DNA from: Lachnospiraceae bacterium XBB2008
GTDB lineage: Bacteria > Bacillota > Clostridia > Lachnospirales > Lachnospiraceae
Length of the DNA stretch: 32,753 nucleotides
Direction of reading: 5' to 3'
Assembly (NCBI GenBank): GCA_900102235.1
Contig: FMVL01000016.1
Location: forward strand, 1 to 32,753
Position numbers and translations under genes: made by a program. This document shows, piece by piece, positions 25,456 through 32,677 of this stretch. Under the pieces are notes generated by a model, which ran no database searches, was not told the origin of the DNA, and saw only the letters and a list, made by a program, of their open reading frames with translations. Numbering within the stretch: position 1 is the first letter of the stretch; each line of letters starts with the position of its first letter.

Positions 25456-27837
25456 ATGTTCGAACTGATAAGAGAACATCAATTGAATGTAATGCTGGTC
25501 CTGTGCGGAGCGTGTGCGACCATGGCATTTATGCTGCTGATCACGCGTTTCCTTTCTCCAAAAAGAAAACGGGTCATCCTCCTGATGGAGGTCATGGCCC
25601 TTCTTCTGTTATGGTTTGACAGACTGGCATATGTTTACGCGGGCGACCTGTCGCATACGGGTTTTGTTATGGTCAGGATCAGCAATTTCATGGTCTTTTT
25701 CCTGACGTCCGGAATGTGCGTCGGCTTCAATCTCTTTATCAAGGATTATCTGAGTACCGAAGGTGCGATGGAGGTTCTTCCGCGACGGCTCAAAGTGGTC
25801 GAATATCTTTCGACCTTCGGGATGATACTTGCAATCATTTCCGCTCTTACCGGGTTATACTACTTTTTCGATGAGAACAATCTGTATAACAGAGGCCCGG
25901 GATTTTTCCTGGCATATATCGTTCCGCTCGTATGTCCGCTGATCGATTTTTCGGTCATCTTCCAGCACAGAAAAAGGATAAGCAAGTGGATCTACATATC
26001 ACTGGTGCTGTTCATCTTCGTGCCCATTCTTTTTGCGGTCATTCAGATATTTGCATACGGCATATCCATCGTCAACATGGCGATGGTCGTTGTGTCTGTA
26101 TGTCTGTATATATTTACATATTTCGATATCAACGATCAGGTTGTTCACGCGCATAATATCGAACTGCAGAACATGCAGGGCGAGCAGATGCGCATGCAAA
26201 AGCTCGTTGACGAGACCGCGACCGCGCTAATGTCGGCCGTGGAGATCAAGGATGAATATGCAAAGGGAAAATCTGCCAAAGTAGCCGATTTTGCACGAAG
26301 GATCGCCGAAAAATGCGGAAAAGATAAGGACTATTGCGACGGCATATATTATGCTGCGCTGCTTCACAATGTCGGAATGGTCGGACTTCCCGACGGAACG
26401 GAGATAGATCTTGAAAACCCCGACCCGGAAATGATCAGACGAAGAGCTGAACTCGGAAAGGAGATACTGTCGGGCATCATCGACTATCCGTATCTGAGTG
26501 AAGAAGCTTATTACAGCAGCGAACACTATGACGGAACCGGTCTTCCCGAAGGCCTTAAAGGTGATGAGATACCCGAGATGGCCCGTATCATCGCGGTGGC
26601 AGATGCCTATGTGACCATGACATCCAGGAGCAGGACCGGAGACGGCCTTCCCAACTTCATGGCACGTGAGATGTTCGTTAAAGAAGCCGGGGCGAAATAC
26701 GATCCCGTGTTTGCGGATATCATGGTCAAGATGATCGACAGAAGCGGAAGCGAAGGAATGCAGGAAGTATCGCTTGAGACCGAGACCGAATTTGACTGCA
26801 ATGAGTACAGGGATTACGTAGCAATCGGAATCCCCGTGGAGAGCGACGAGAAAAGGATCCGGTTCACATATGAAGCAAGCCTGGATCCCGATGAAGGATT
26901 CAGTTCCCCTTCGATCATTCTTTTCGACGCATACGACAGGCGTTCGCATACCGATGAAAAAACGATAAGTGCCTATCACTATCTCGAGTATGGTGAGATC
27001 TGGTTTGATGATCATATGATAATGACTGCCGCAAGGACCTCACAGGTTACGGAACTCATCCGCAATGAGGATTATGCCGGAAGAACCGGTAAAGGCGTAA
27101 AGGTCGGTTATGAGATCATTGCGGGCAGGACAGGCGATCATGTTCGTATCAGGATGACCGGCCCCGAGTTTACCAAAGAGATCATCATGGTGCTTCCCGA
27201 TAAGTCCAAGTCATCTTATATCGGACTGACAGGTGAGAATTGTCACATCACGGATGTGACGATCGAGACAACAGGAAGGCACATAGGACCGGAAGATATT
27301 CCCAGAATAGCCCGTGCGGTAGATTATACCGATCATCTGGAATCGGATTTCAAGAACATCCAGATAGATCAGAACCGTTCGGTGTCCACGCCCGGAGTGG
27401 AACTGTCCGGAAAGAAAAAACTCGCATTCCATACACTCACTCTTCCCGGAGCGGAGCTGGTTTGGCATTGTCCCTATATAGTCCTGTATTCATCCGATGA
27501 TGCAAAGATCGGCGGACCGAACTACCGTGAGTACAACCTTATCAAGATGAATGGTGAGAACAACGGAACCGGTGATTATGCACAGAACAGCTTTACCATG
27601 AAAAGGACAGCCGATTTCCACGGCTGGGAAGCATGGAAGGAAGCGAATAAAGAGGGACTTGATTGCGAGATCGTATTTGAGAGAAAAGGCAATCGCATCA
27701 TTACCACTACCGAGAACAGCGGAGTGAGCACGGAATGTATCACAACCATCTACGAAATGCCGGATAAGGTATATGCGGCATTGACCGGAGACGAGGTTGC
27801 ACTTACCGACATCAGGGTACTGATAGAAAGGCTATAA
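25456..27837 (+). CDS. membrane protein with degenerate HD-GYP and duplicated C-terminal domain
   Basis: A 793-residue protein. Residues 1-230 contain about seven membrane helices. A coiled linker (about 230-255) joins them to a domain that aligns with HD-GYP but lacks its catalytic residues. The first metal-ligand region reads IKDEYAKGKSAKV, without the histidine. HD is replaced by H304-N305 in LLHNVGM, and HHxxWDGxGYP by SSEHYDGTGLPEG (356-364). It is therefore probably a binding or regulatory pseudo-enzyme. The C-terminal part (about 450-793) consists of two related beta-rich modules, about 454-605 and 646-793. Both show a P-S/Y-I-I/V-L-F/Y strand, an EI-I/V-x-x-R-x-G strand pair and a T-D-V/I-x-I/V ending. 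I do not recognise the module; a lectin-like sandwich is possible. It starts behind AGGAGAAC, 32 bases after the response regulator, and ends one base before the thioesterase gene. Confidence 0.85.
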   Translation: MFELIREHQLNVMLVLCGACATMAFMLLITRFLSPKRKRVILLMEVMALLLLWFDRLAYVYAGDLSHTGFVMVRISNFMVFFLTSGMCVGFNLFIKDYLSTEGAMEVLPRRLKVVEYLSTFGMILAIISALTGLYYFFDENNLYNRGPGFFLAYIVPLVCPLIDFSVIFQHRKRISKWIYISLVLFIFVPILFAVIQIFAYGISIVNMAMVVVSVCLYIFTYFDINDQVVHAHNIELQNMQGEQMRMQKLVDETATALMSAVEIKDEYAKGKSAKVADFARRIAEKCGKDKDYCDGIYYAALLHNVGMVGLPDGTEIDLENPDPEMIRRRAELGKEILSGIIDYPYLSEEAYYSSEHYDGTGLPEGLKGDEIPEMARIIAVADAYVTMTSRSRTGDGLPNFMAREMFVKEAGAKYDPVFADIMVKMIDRSGSEGMQEVSLETETEFDCNEYRDYVAIGIPVESDEKRIRFTYEASLDPDEGFSSPSIILFDAYDRRSHTDEKTISAYHYLEYGEIWFDDHMIMTAARTSQVTELIRNEDYAGRTGKGVKVGYEIIAGRTGDHVRIRMTGPEFTKEIIMVLPDKSKSSYIGLTGENCHITDVTIETTGRHIGPEDIPRIARAVDYTDHLESDFKNIQIDQNRSVSTPGVELSGKKKLAFHTLTLPGAELVWHCPYIVLYSSDDAKIGGPNYREYNLIKMNGENNGTGDYAQNSFTMKRTADFHGWEAWKEANKEGLDCEIVFERKGNRIITTTENSGVSTECITTIYEMPDKVYAALTGDEVALTDIRVLIERL

Positions 27838-27838
27838 G

Positions 27839-28249
27839 ATGTATATTTACAGACGCAAGGCACAGTATCACGAAACGGACCGGATGGGGATCATCCATCA
27901 TTCAAACTATGTTAAATGGATGGAAGAAGCCCGCATCGAGTTCATGGACAGCATAGGCTTAAGCTACAGAGAGATGGAGGACATGGGTGTGGCTTCTCCC
28001 GTTGTCAGCATCAACGTGGAATACAAGAAGCAGGTCGAGTTTGACGACAAGATCGAGATCCGTCTCTCCGTATCCGAATACAACGGCGCCGTGCTTGAGA
28101 TAGAGTATGAGTTCTATAACTTAAGCAAGGATGAAGTATGCTCGCATGCCGTATCCAGGCACTGCTTCATCCATGGCGACAGACTGGTTTCGTTAAAGAA
28201 AGAGCTGCCGCGTCTTGACGCGGATATAAGGGAGCAGCTTGATCTGTAA
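27839..28249 (+). CDS. acyl-CoA thioesterase, 4HBT hot-dog fold
   Basis: A 136-residue YbgC/FadM-type thioesterase. The catalytic region YHETDRMGIIHHSNYVKWMEEARIEFMD contains the usual aspartate (D18 region) and the HHSNY motif. The remainder (VASPVVSINVEYKKQVEFDD) is the standard hot-dog strand order. It is one base from the preceding signalling gene and so probably on the same transcript, though no functional link is evident. The acyl-CoA substrate cannot be inferred. Confidence 0.92.
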   Translation: MYIYRRKAQYHETDRMGIIHHSNYVKWMEEARIEFMDSIGLSYREMEDMGVASPVVSINVEYKKQVEFDDKIEIRLSVSEYNGAVLEIEYEFYNLSKDEVCSHAVSRHCFIHGDRLVSLKKELPRLDADIREQLDL

Positions 28250-28251
28250 GT

Positions 28252-28280
28252 TTGATATCCAGGCTCTTTTGCTTTAAAGT
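28252..28280 (+). promoter_or_regulatory. candidate promoter of the DUF4430-ECF operon
   Basis: A -35 TTGATA (28252-28257), a 17-base spacer and a moderate -10 TAAAGT (28275-28280) are present. The predicted start near 28287 falls just before two hairpins, which supports but does not prove it. Confidence 0.4.
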
Positions 28281-28286
28281 ATCTAC

Positions 28287-28413
28287 GTTACTGGTACGCA
28301 TGACCACGAGGACTTGGTCGTACCCTTGGCAGATCTGATCAGCATATTTTTATGCCTGACAGGTCTTATATTGGTGTGACTTTGTCTGTGTGGATGCAGA
28401 TGGAGGAGACCCA
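28287..28413 (+). promoter_or_regulatory. structured leader RNA, candidate riboswitch, unassigned
   Basis: Two consecutive hairpins lie before a DUF4430 gene. The first (28293-28324) pairs GGTAC with GTACC and, beyond a 4-base bulge on the 5' side, GACCA with TGGTC, closing an 8-base loop CGAGGACT. The second (28331-28366) has AGATCTG/CAGGTCT and TCA-GCATA/TATGC-TGA segments around a TTTT loop, about 15 pairs with single-base bulges. No T-run follows, so these are not terminators. It does not match the cobalamin-box consensus or other riboswitches I know well. The ribosome binding site GGAGGA (28402-28407) lies beyond both hairpins. Confidence 0.5.
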
Positions 28414-28830
28414 ATGAAAAAAAACACTAAGATCATCATTTCCGTAGTAGCAGTTCTTGCAGTAATATGCCTTCTCTTTGTGGCATATAAGTTACTCAGC
28501 CCGAAAACATCCCAGGGATCCAAGGCCATAACGATCGAGGTTACCGACAATAACGCGCAGACCAAGACATATGAGCTCAAGACCGATGCCGAGTTCTTAA
28601 GCCAGGCTATGGATGAACTTGCTAAAGCAGGCGATTTTTCCTATGAGGGAACCAACGGTGACTATGGCCTTTATATAACAGCCGTTAACGGTGTTACCGC
28701 CGATTATGATGCGGATGGAGCTTACTGGTCGATATATGTGAACGGAGAGTACGGAAGTTACGGAGCCGATTCACAGCCCGTAGCTGACGGAGACAAGTTC
28801 GGATTCGTATATGAGGTTTATGCACAGTAA
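28414..28830 (+). CDS. DUF4430 (transcobalamin C-terminal-like) anchored protein
   Basis: A 138-residue protein with a basic N-terminus and a single hydrophobic helix (about 7-24), which anchors it outside the cell or acts as a signal. Residues 40-138 match the DUF4430 fold: a strand (ITIEVTDNNAQTKTYEL), a helix with FLSQAMDELAKA, then GDYGLYITAVNGV and YWSIYVNGEYGSYGADSQPVADGD. The domain family is related to the C-terminal half of vitamin B12-binding transcobalamin. The start follows GGAGGA; an upstream ATG at 28390 lacks such a site. The gene ends one base before the ECF S component, so a role in presenting a ligand to that transporter is likely, possibly a corrinoid. Confidence 0.87.
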   Translation: MKKNTKIIISVVAVLAVICLLFVAYKLLSPKTSQGSKAITIEVTDNNAQTKTYELKTDAEFLSQAMDELAKAGDFSYEGTNGDYGLYITAVNGVTADYDADGAYWSIYVNGEYGSYGADSQPVADGDKFGFVYEVYAQ

Positions 28831-28831
28831 T

Positions 28832-29404
28832 ATGTCAATCGAGACACCTGATCAGGCAGAAAAGAAGAGTTTCACCGATTCCGGCCTGGGAAAAAAGAAG
28901 ATCTTCACAGCGGCAGATATAGCTGTCATCGGCATGATGGCTGCTCTTCTTGAAGTTGTGAAGGTCGCACTCCAGAGTATTCCCAATGTCGAACTGGTGA
29001 CTCTGCTGATCATAGTCTTTACACTGTACCTTGGTCCCAAATCGCTTATAGCGGTTTGGGGCTTTGTGGGTATGGAATGTGCTGTCTACGGGCTCGGCCT
29101 GTGGACGATCATGTATATCTATGTATGGCCGCTGCTGGTTGTTATCACATGCCTGATGCGCAAGTACAAGTCTCAATGGCCTTTTGTAACGCTGGCTGCC
29201 ATGTTTGGATTATTCTTCGGAGCGATGTGCTCGATCCCGTACTTCTTTATGGGAGGCCCCGCGACGGCGCTGGCCTGGTGGGTGGCAGGGATCCCTTTTG
29301 ACATCCTTCACGGCATAACCAACTTCGTGGGAGCCGCCATATTATTCACACCCTTAACAAAAGCGCTGAACCGCATTAAACAGAGCACGGGGCTTTTCGG
29401 ATAA
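28832..29404 (+). CDS. ECF transporter S component, possibly for a corrinoid
   Basis: A 190-residue integral membrane protein. After a hydrophilic start (to about residue 24) there are about five or six helices with the S-component pattern: IAVIGMMAALLEVVKVALQ, LVTLLIIVFTLYLGPKSL and MFGLFFGAMCSIPYFF, ending with a DILHGITNFVGAAILF helix. The ligand is not identifiable from motifs. The partner DUF4430 protein suggests cobalamin or another cofactor. Starts at 28811, 28820 and 28832 are possible; 28832 follows the DUF4430 stop directly, while GAGG at 28813-28816 would favour 28820. Its stop is two bases from the end of the convergent xylanase gene, with no terminator visible between them. Confidence 0.83.
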   Translation: MSIETPDQAEKKSFTDSGLGKKKIFTAADIAVIGMMAALLEVVKVALQSIPNVELVTLLIIVFTLYLGPKSLIAVWGFVGMECAVYGLGLWTIMYIYVWPLLVVITCLMRKYKSQWPFVTLAAMFGLFFGAMCSIPYFFMGGPATALAWWVAGIPFDILHGITNFVGAAILFTPLTKALNRIKQSTGLFG

Positions 29405-29406
29405 GG

Positions 29407-31473
29407 CTACAATCTCTTCATCCAGGCCCAGGCAAGGTCGGACCAGCGTCCCACATCTTCTTTGAGACTTAGGTCGATCTCGAATACGGGCATCTCATTG
29501 TCGCCGAAGAACTGATCGATCAGTTCTTTTCTTCTTTCTTCGGAAACGTTTATTCCTTTACCATCTTTTACGGCATGCGCTGCGCGCATGGTCTGCTCCA
29601 TCGTGTAGTTTCCGCCGGACCAGCCTCTGAACTGCTCGTCACTGGCTATGGACAGTCCGTGGAAACCTGAAGGGAATACATAGTGTGCAAATGGGATCTT
29701 TTTCTCCCTGAGGGCCATCGCGAACAGATATGTATTCTCGACGGGTACCAGATCGTCGGTCTGTGTCTGCCACATGAAGCAGGGCGGCGTATTGTCGGAT
29801 ACCTGCTTTTCCAGAGAGAAATACTCCAGTTCTTCCTCGGAAGGATCGTTTCCGAGCAGAGCCCTGATCGAATCGGGATGTGTGAACTCTCCGGAGGTCA
29901 GCACCGGATAGGAGAGGATGACACCGTCGGGACGGTTGGATATTTTGTTAAGTTCCTGATCGGGATCCGTAACATCGTCGAAGTGAACGGCCAGGCTTCC
30001 GCATACATGTCCGCCGGCAGAGAAGCCGCAGATCAGGAACTTTTTGCCGTCGATGTTGTATTCTTCAGCGTTGCTGCGGATGAACCTTACGGCTCTGGAG
30101 ATGTCGTTCAGCGGCTGTTTTTTCAGGGGAACGGACATCGTGATATCGGTAGTGTAGCTTAATACGAACACGTTCATTCCGCGTCTGAAGAATTCGTTTG
30201 CGGGCAGCTCGCCTTCGTGAGGTACGACCATGCAGTATCCGCCGCCCGGAACGATTAGCATGCAGTCGCGCTTTTCGTCGTCATTGTGGAGGTAAGCGAA
30301 TATGTTGGGCGTAAAGCCGTATGCTGCGGCGTAAGAATACTCGCCGTCCTTCCAGATCTCCTTGCGGAATATTATCCTGTCGGATTTCGGCATGCCCTGA
30401 AGTTCATAATCTTCTTCGGGATATGCGGGCTCCCATTTATCGATCTCGGATTCCGGTACGGCTTCCTTCAGAACCGAGTAGTAGGCTTCCTTGGCTTCAC
30501 ACTTTCCTTTAAATAAGAGAGGATAGCTCGTCTCTCTTCTGAATCCGCTCAGCCAGCTTTTTTCATCGACGATATTCCAGAACGTGACGGAAGTGATGTT
30601 GGCTTTGCCTTCTTTTATCACATCCAGATACATCCGGAAGATCGCGGCATATCTGTCTGCGAGCGCATGCATCGATTCGTCGGAAGGGTCGGCGTTGTGT
30701 ATGTCGAGCTCGGTGATGTTTATCTCCACGCCCAGGCTTGCATACATCTCGAGAGCAGTGCGGTAGTCCTTAAGATCGGGATGATCCATCAGAAGATGGG
30801 ACTGCATTCCCATGCCGTCGACCAGCCCTTTTTCTTTCAGAGGTTTGAGGATCTCTTTTATAATGAAGTCTCTTTTCCATTCCTGAGCGGTCTCGTAGTC
30901 GTTATAGAAGAGTTTGGTTTCGGGGGCGGCGTACTTGCGGGCAAACTCGAAAGCCTTTATGACGAAGTCGTTTCCGACGGTTTTGGTCCAATTGGATTTC
31001 CTGAAGTCGCCCTCATCGACCGCTTCATTGACCACGTCCCACGCGTAGATGACGCCGGGGTAATTGGTCCCGACATATTCAAGGACTCCGCGGATGTAGT
31101 TTTCAAGCCTTGCGAGCATTGTCTCCCTGTCGGCGTATCTGCAGTTTTCGTGGTAGTTCTCGCGGAAGAACCATTCCGGAGTCTGGTTGTGCCATACGAG
31201 AGTATGTCCGCGCATCGGTATGCCGTTTTCTTTGGCAAAGTCCAGGAAGGGCTTCGCGGTATCGAAGTTCAGCGCGGGAGATAGGTTGTATTTTGCGGGA
31301 TCGGATTTGCATTCATCCCTGTCCAGAAAGTACATGGGCTTCATTTCGTTCTCGCAGGTGAAACTGCTGAACTGCTCTCTCAGCAGCTTCATGTATGCCG
31401 GAGTGTGCAGGTCCCGCTTTGAGATGGCCGCGCCAATTTTGAAATGATCTTTGTAGGCTGTTTTTAAGTTCAT
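29407..31473 (-). CDS. intracellular GH10 xylanase fused to acetyl-esterase-like hydrolase
   Basis: A 688-residue bifunctional enzyme. Residues 1-340 are a GH10 beta-1,4-xylanase. HTLVWHNQTPEWF and the acid/base E150 in WDVVNEAV are visible, as is nucleophile E255 in ITELDIH. After a short linker (about 341-400) comes an alpha/beta hydrolase of the acetyl-xylan-esterase type. It shows oxyanion loop PGGGY (409-413), nucleophile S485 in GFSAGGH, an acidic residue at D573/D574 and H605 in GFHGLS. There is no signal peptide: the protein begins directly with the GH10 fold, so it should act in the cytoplasm on imported acetylated xylo-oligosaccharides. The start at 31473 follows AAAGGGGA. The long leader is an A/C-rich repeat region. 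The other strand carries several long false open frames. Confidence 0.95.
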   Translation of the reverse strand: MNLKTAYKDHFKIGAAISKRDLHTPAYMKLLREQFSSFTCENEMKPMYFLDRDECKSDPAKYNLSPALNFDTAKPFLDFAKENGIPMRGHTLVWHNQTPEWFFRENYHENCRYADRETMLARLENYIRGVLEYVGTNYPGVIYAWDVVNEAVDEGDFRKSNWTKTVGNDFVIKAFEFARKYAAPETKLFYNDYETAQEWKRDFIIKEILKPLKEKGLVDGMGMQSHLLMDHPDLKDYRTALEMYASLGVEINITELDIHNADPSDESMHALADRYAAIFRMYLDVIKEGKANITSVTFWNIVDEKSWLSGFRRETSYPLLFKGKCEAKEAYYSVLKEAVPESEIDKWEPAYPEEDYELQGMPKSDRIIFRKEIWKDGEYSYAAAYGFTPNIFAYLHNDDEKRDCMLIVPGGGYCMVVPHEGELPANEFFRRGMNVFVLSYTTDITMSVPLKKQPLNDISRAVRFIRSNAEEYNIDGKKFLICGFSAGGHVCGSLAVHFDDVTDPDQELNKISNRPDGVILSYPVLTSGEFTHPDSIRALLGNDPSEEELEYFSLEKQVSDNTPPCFMWQTQTDDLVPVENTYLFAMALREKKIPFAHYVFPSGFHGLSIASDEQFRGWSGGNYTMEQTMRAAHAVKDGKGINVSEERRKELIDQFFGDNEMPVFEIDLSLKEDVGRWSDLAWAWMKRL

Positions 31474-31709
31474 GTTAGTCCCCTTTGCTGTGGTTTGGTT
31501 TTTGATTTGCTGTTGGTTTGGTTTGTTGCTTTGCTGTTTTATATTATTGTATGGTTTGTACGGATTGTATGGTTTGTATGGCTTATATGGCTTGTGTGGA
31601 TCGTATGGCGCTTGATCGTGATATCGGCGATTTTGTGGTTTTCGCCTCGCGGATTGGCTTTCGCCGGTGTTTGGCTTTTTCGAGCGTTTGTAGTTTTTCG
31701 CCCGGCCCC
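31474..31709. other. repeat-rich leader and spacer upstream of the xylanase gene
   Basis: No gene is supported. The part nearest the xylanase reads as an A/C-rich, low-structure leader on the minus strand (many CCAAA and CATACAA words), followed by the 18-bp tandem repeats. Several TACAAT words could serve as -10 elements on the minus strand, but none has a good -35 partner. Confidence 0.4.
31546..31603. repeat. 18-bp tandem repeat, about three copies
   Basis: Units start at 31546, 31564 and 31582. The first two share a perfect 15-bp core, ATTGTATGGTTTGTA, and the third is diverged (CTTATATGGCTTGTG). It lies in the leader of the minus-strand xylanase gene. Confidence 0.75.
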
Positions 31710-31785
31710 CGCTTCAAAAATCCCGGTTCATGACCCAAATGGCCACCAGACCATCATCTGGGTCATAAATCGCATGCAGCGATGG
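31710..31785. repeat. 76-bp stem-loop repeat, copy 1
   Basis: It is identical to copy 2 at 74 of 76 positions, 96 bp apart. It contains a long stem: CGGTT plus ATGACCCA (31724-31737) pairing with TGGGTCAT plus AATCG (31759-31772) with one mismatch, and an inner ATGG/CCAT. It is intergenic. Both differences from copy 2 keep the fold. Confidence 0.85.
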
Positions 31786-31805
31786 CTGCCGCAGCGCCCT
31801 GCCCT

Positions 31806-31881
31806 CGCTTCAAAAATCCCGGTTCATGACCCAAATGGCCACCAGACCATCATCTGGGTCATAAACCGCATGTAGCGATGG
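31806..31881. repeat. 76-bp stem-loop repeat, copy 2
   Basis: It has the same architecture as copy 1. The stem base that is T at 31770 is C here (31866), changing a G-U pair to G-C. The other change (31873) lies in the loop of a small CGC/GCG hairpin. It ends five bases before the stop of the DUF3784-like gene, so that gene's transcript reads through both copies. Confidence 0.85.
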
Positions 31882-31886
31882 TCCCC

Positions 31887-32225
31887 CTACCGGCCTACTT
31901 CATTTATACGTACCGTGGAGATGATAGCATATATTACCGCTCCGAGGATGAAAGGTATCTCAAGTAGTGTGATCCTGTAGTTGTGAGCGATGAGGGAAAC
32001 TCCGATGATGACAAATACCATGCTCAGGAGCAGGAATACGATCGCCGTTTGTCTGTAATACGGCTTCCAGTCCATATGTTCCCGCTCTTCTTTCGAGGCG
32101 TAAAGATATGCGTTGTTAAATAAATATCCCCGGCACCGGAAACTTCTGATGCTGATCAGCAATGTTACACCTGCAACGCCGAATATCAGAATGGATAAAA
32201 TCAATGCTGCCATAGTCAATTTCAT
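31887..32225 (-). CDS. DUF3784-like small membrane protein
   Basis: A 112-residue protein with an N-terminal helix (about 5-25), a conserved cytoplasmic stretch YLFNNAYLYASKEEREHMDWKPYYRQ typical of DUF3784, and two further helices (about 59-79 and 88-105). Function is unknown. The ATG at 32225 is immediately preceded by AAGGA, which is rather close; an ATG at 32213 is better spaced, so the first four residues may be absent. It lies 29 bases downstream of the next minus-strand gene, probably in one operon. Confidence 0.75.
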   Translation of the reverse strand: MKLTMAALILSILIFGVAGVTLLISIRSFRCRGYLFNNAYLYASKEEREHMDWKPYYRQTAIVFLLLSMVFVIIGVSLIAHNYRITLLEIPFILGAVIYAIISTVRINEVGR

Positions 32226-32254
32226 TCCTTCATGAACATATAAGTTAAGGAACG

Positions 32255-32533
32255 CTAATGCAAATCATATACTGCAAGCTCCTGGTACGGATCATCTTCT
32301 TCCCATTTAATAAGTGCCATCTTATCGATCCTGGCGGTAAAAGGGTTAAATATTTCCGACAGTTTTTTAAATCCCTTGTATAAACCTTCTTTATCCATTT
32401 TCATGGCTACCGCCATATGAGGCACGATACCAAGGCAGAAATCGCTTCCGCATTCGGGCACCAGTTCCCTGATCATCCCGTTGACCATGGCTGTTTGTTC
32501 ATCATTCATATAGAGTACGATCGCGAAATCCAT
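32255..32533 (-). CDS. small protein resembling 2H phosphoesterases
   Basis: A 92-residue protein. The start at 32533 is preferred to an in-frame ATG at 32605, because GGAGG lies seven bases upstream (32540-32544 on the complement). An AIVLYMNDEQTAMVNGMIREL helix-strand pair, then PHMAVAM and FTARIDKMALIKW, gives the look of half a 2'-5' RNA ligase-like (2H) fold. The first histidine motif is imperfect (HMA rather than HxT/S) and the second is not visible. I do not assign a function. Confidence 0.55.
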   Translation of the reverse strand: MDFAIVLYMNDEQTAMVNGMIRELVPECGSDFCLGIVPHMAVAMKMDKEGLYKGFKKLSEIFNPFTARIDKMALIKWEEDDPYQELAVYDLH

Positions 32534-32648
32534 CAGATTCCTCCGGATACTCTGTAAAAAAGTATTGCCTGATATATGAGAATATTCTATCATAAACCTT
32601 ACCACATTAAGGTATATAAAAATCTGATGTTATTTTCTGAAAAAGTCC

Positions 32649-32677
32649 TTGACGCAGGTGACAAGTAGTGCTATCTT
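32649..32677 (+). promoter_or_regulatory. promoter pointing out of the right end
   Basis: A -35 TTGACG (32649-32654), a 17-base spacer and a -10 TATCTT (32672-32677) are present. The 76 bases after it contain no start codon with a ribosome binding site, but do hold a small GCGTC/GACGC hairpin (32687-32700), as in leaders of stable RNA operons. The gene it drives lies outside the window. Confidence 0.45.

Noticed and set aside
28287-28413. Cobalamin riboswitch before the DUF4430-ECF genes
   Set aside because: The B12-box and the conserved core expected for that class are not present, despite the suggestive gene context.
30667-31284. 205-codon plus-strand open frame
   Set aside because: It is antisense to the GH10 domain, with no start signals or recognisable sequence.
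31495-31875. 126-codon plus-strand open frame with a repeated peptide
   Set aside because: The repeat in the peptide is simply the 76-bp DNA repeat. The first part is low-complexity sequence and there is no ribosome binding site.
31710-31881. CRISPR array
   Set aside because: Only two 76-bp copies with a 20-bp gap are present, with strong internal stems and no cas genes. Repeat and spacer sizes do not fit.
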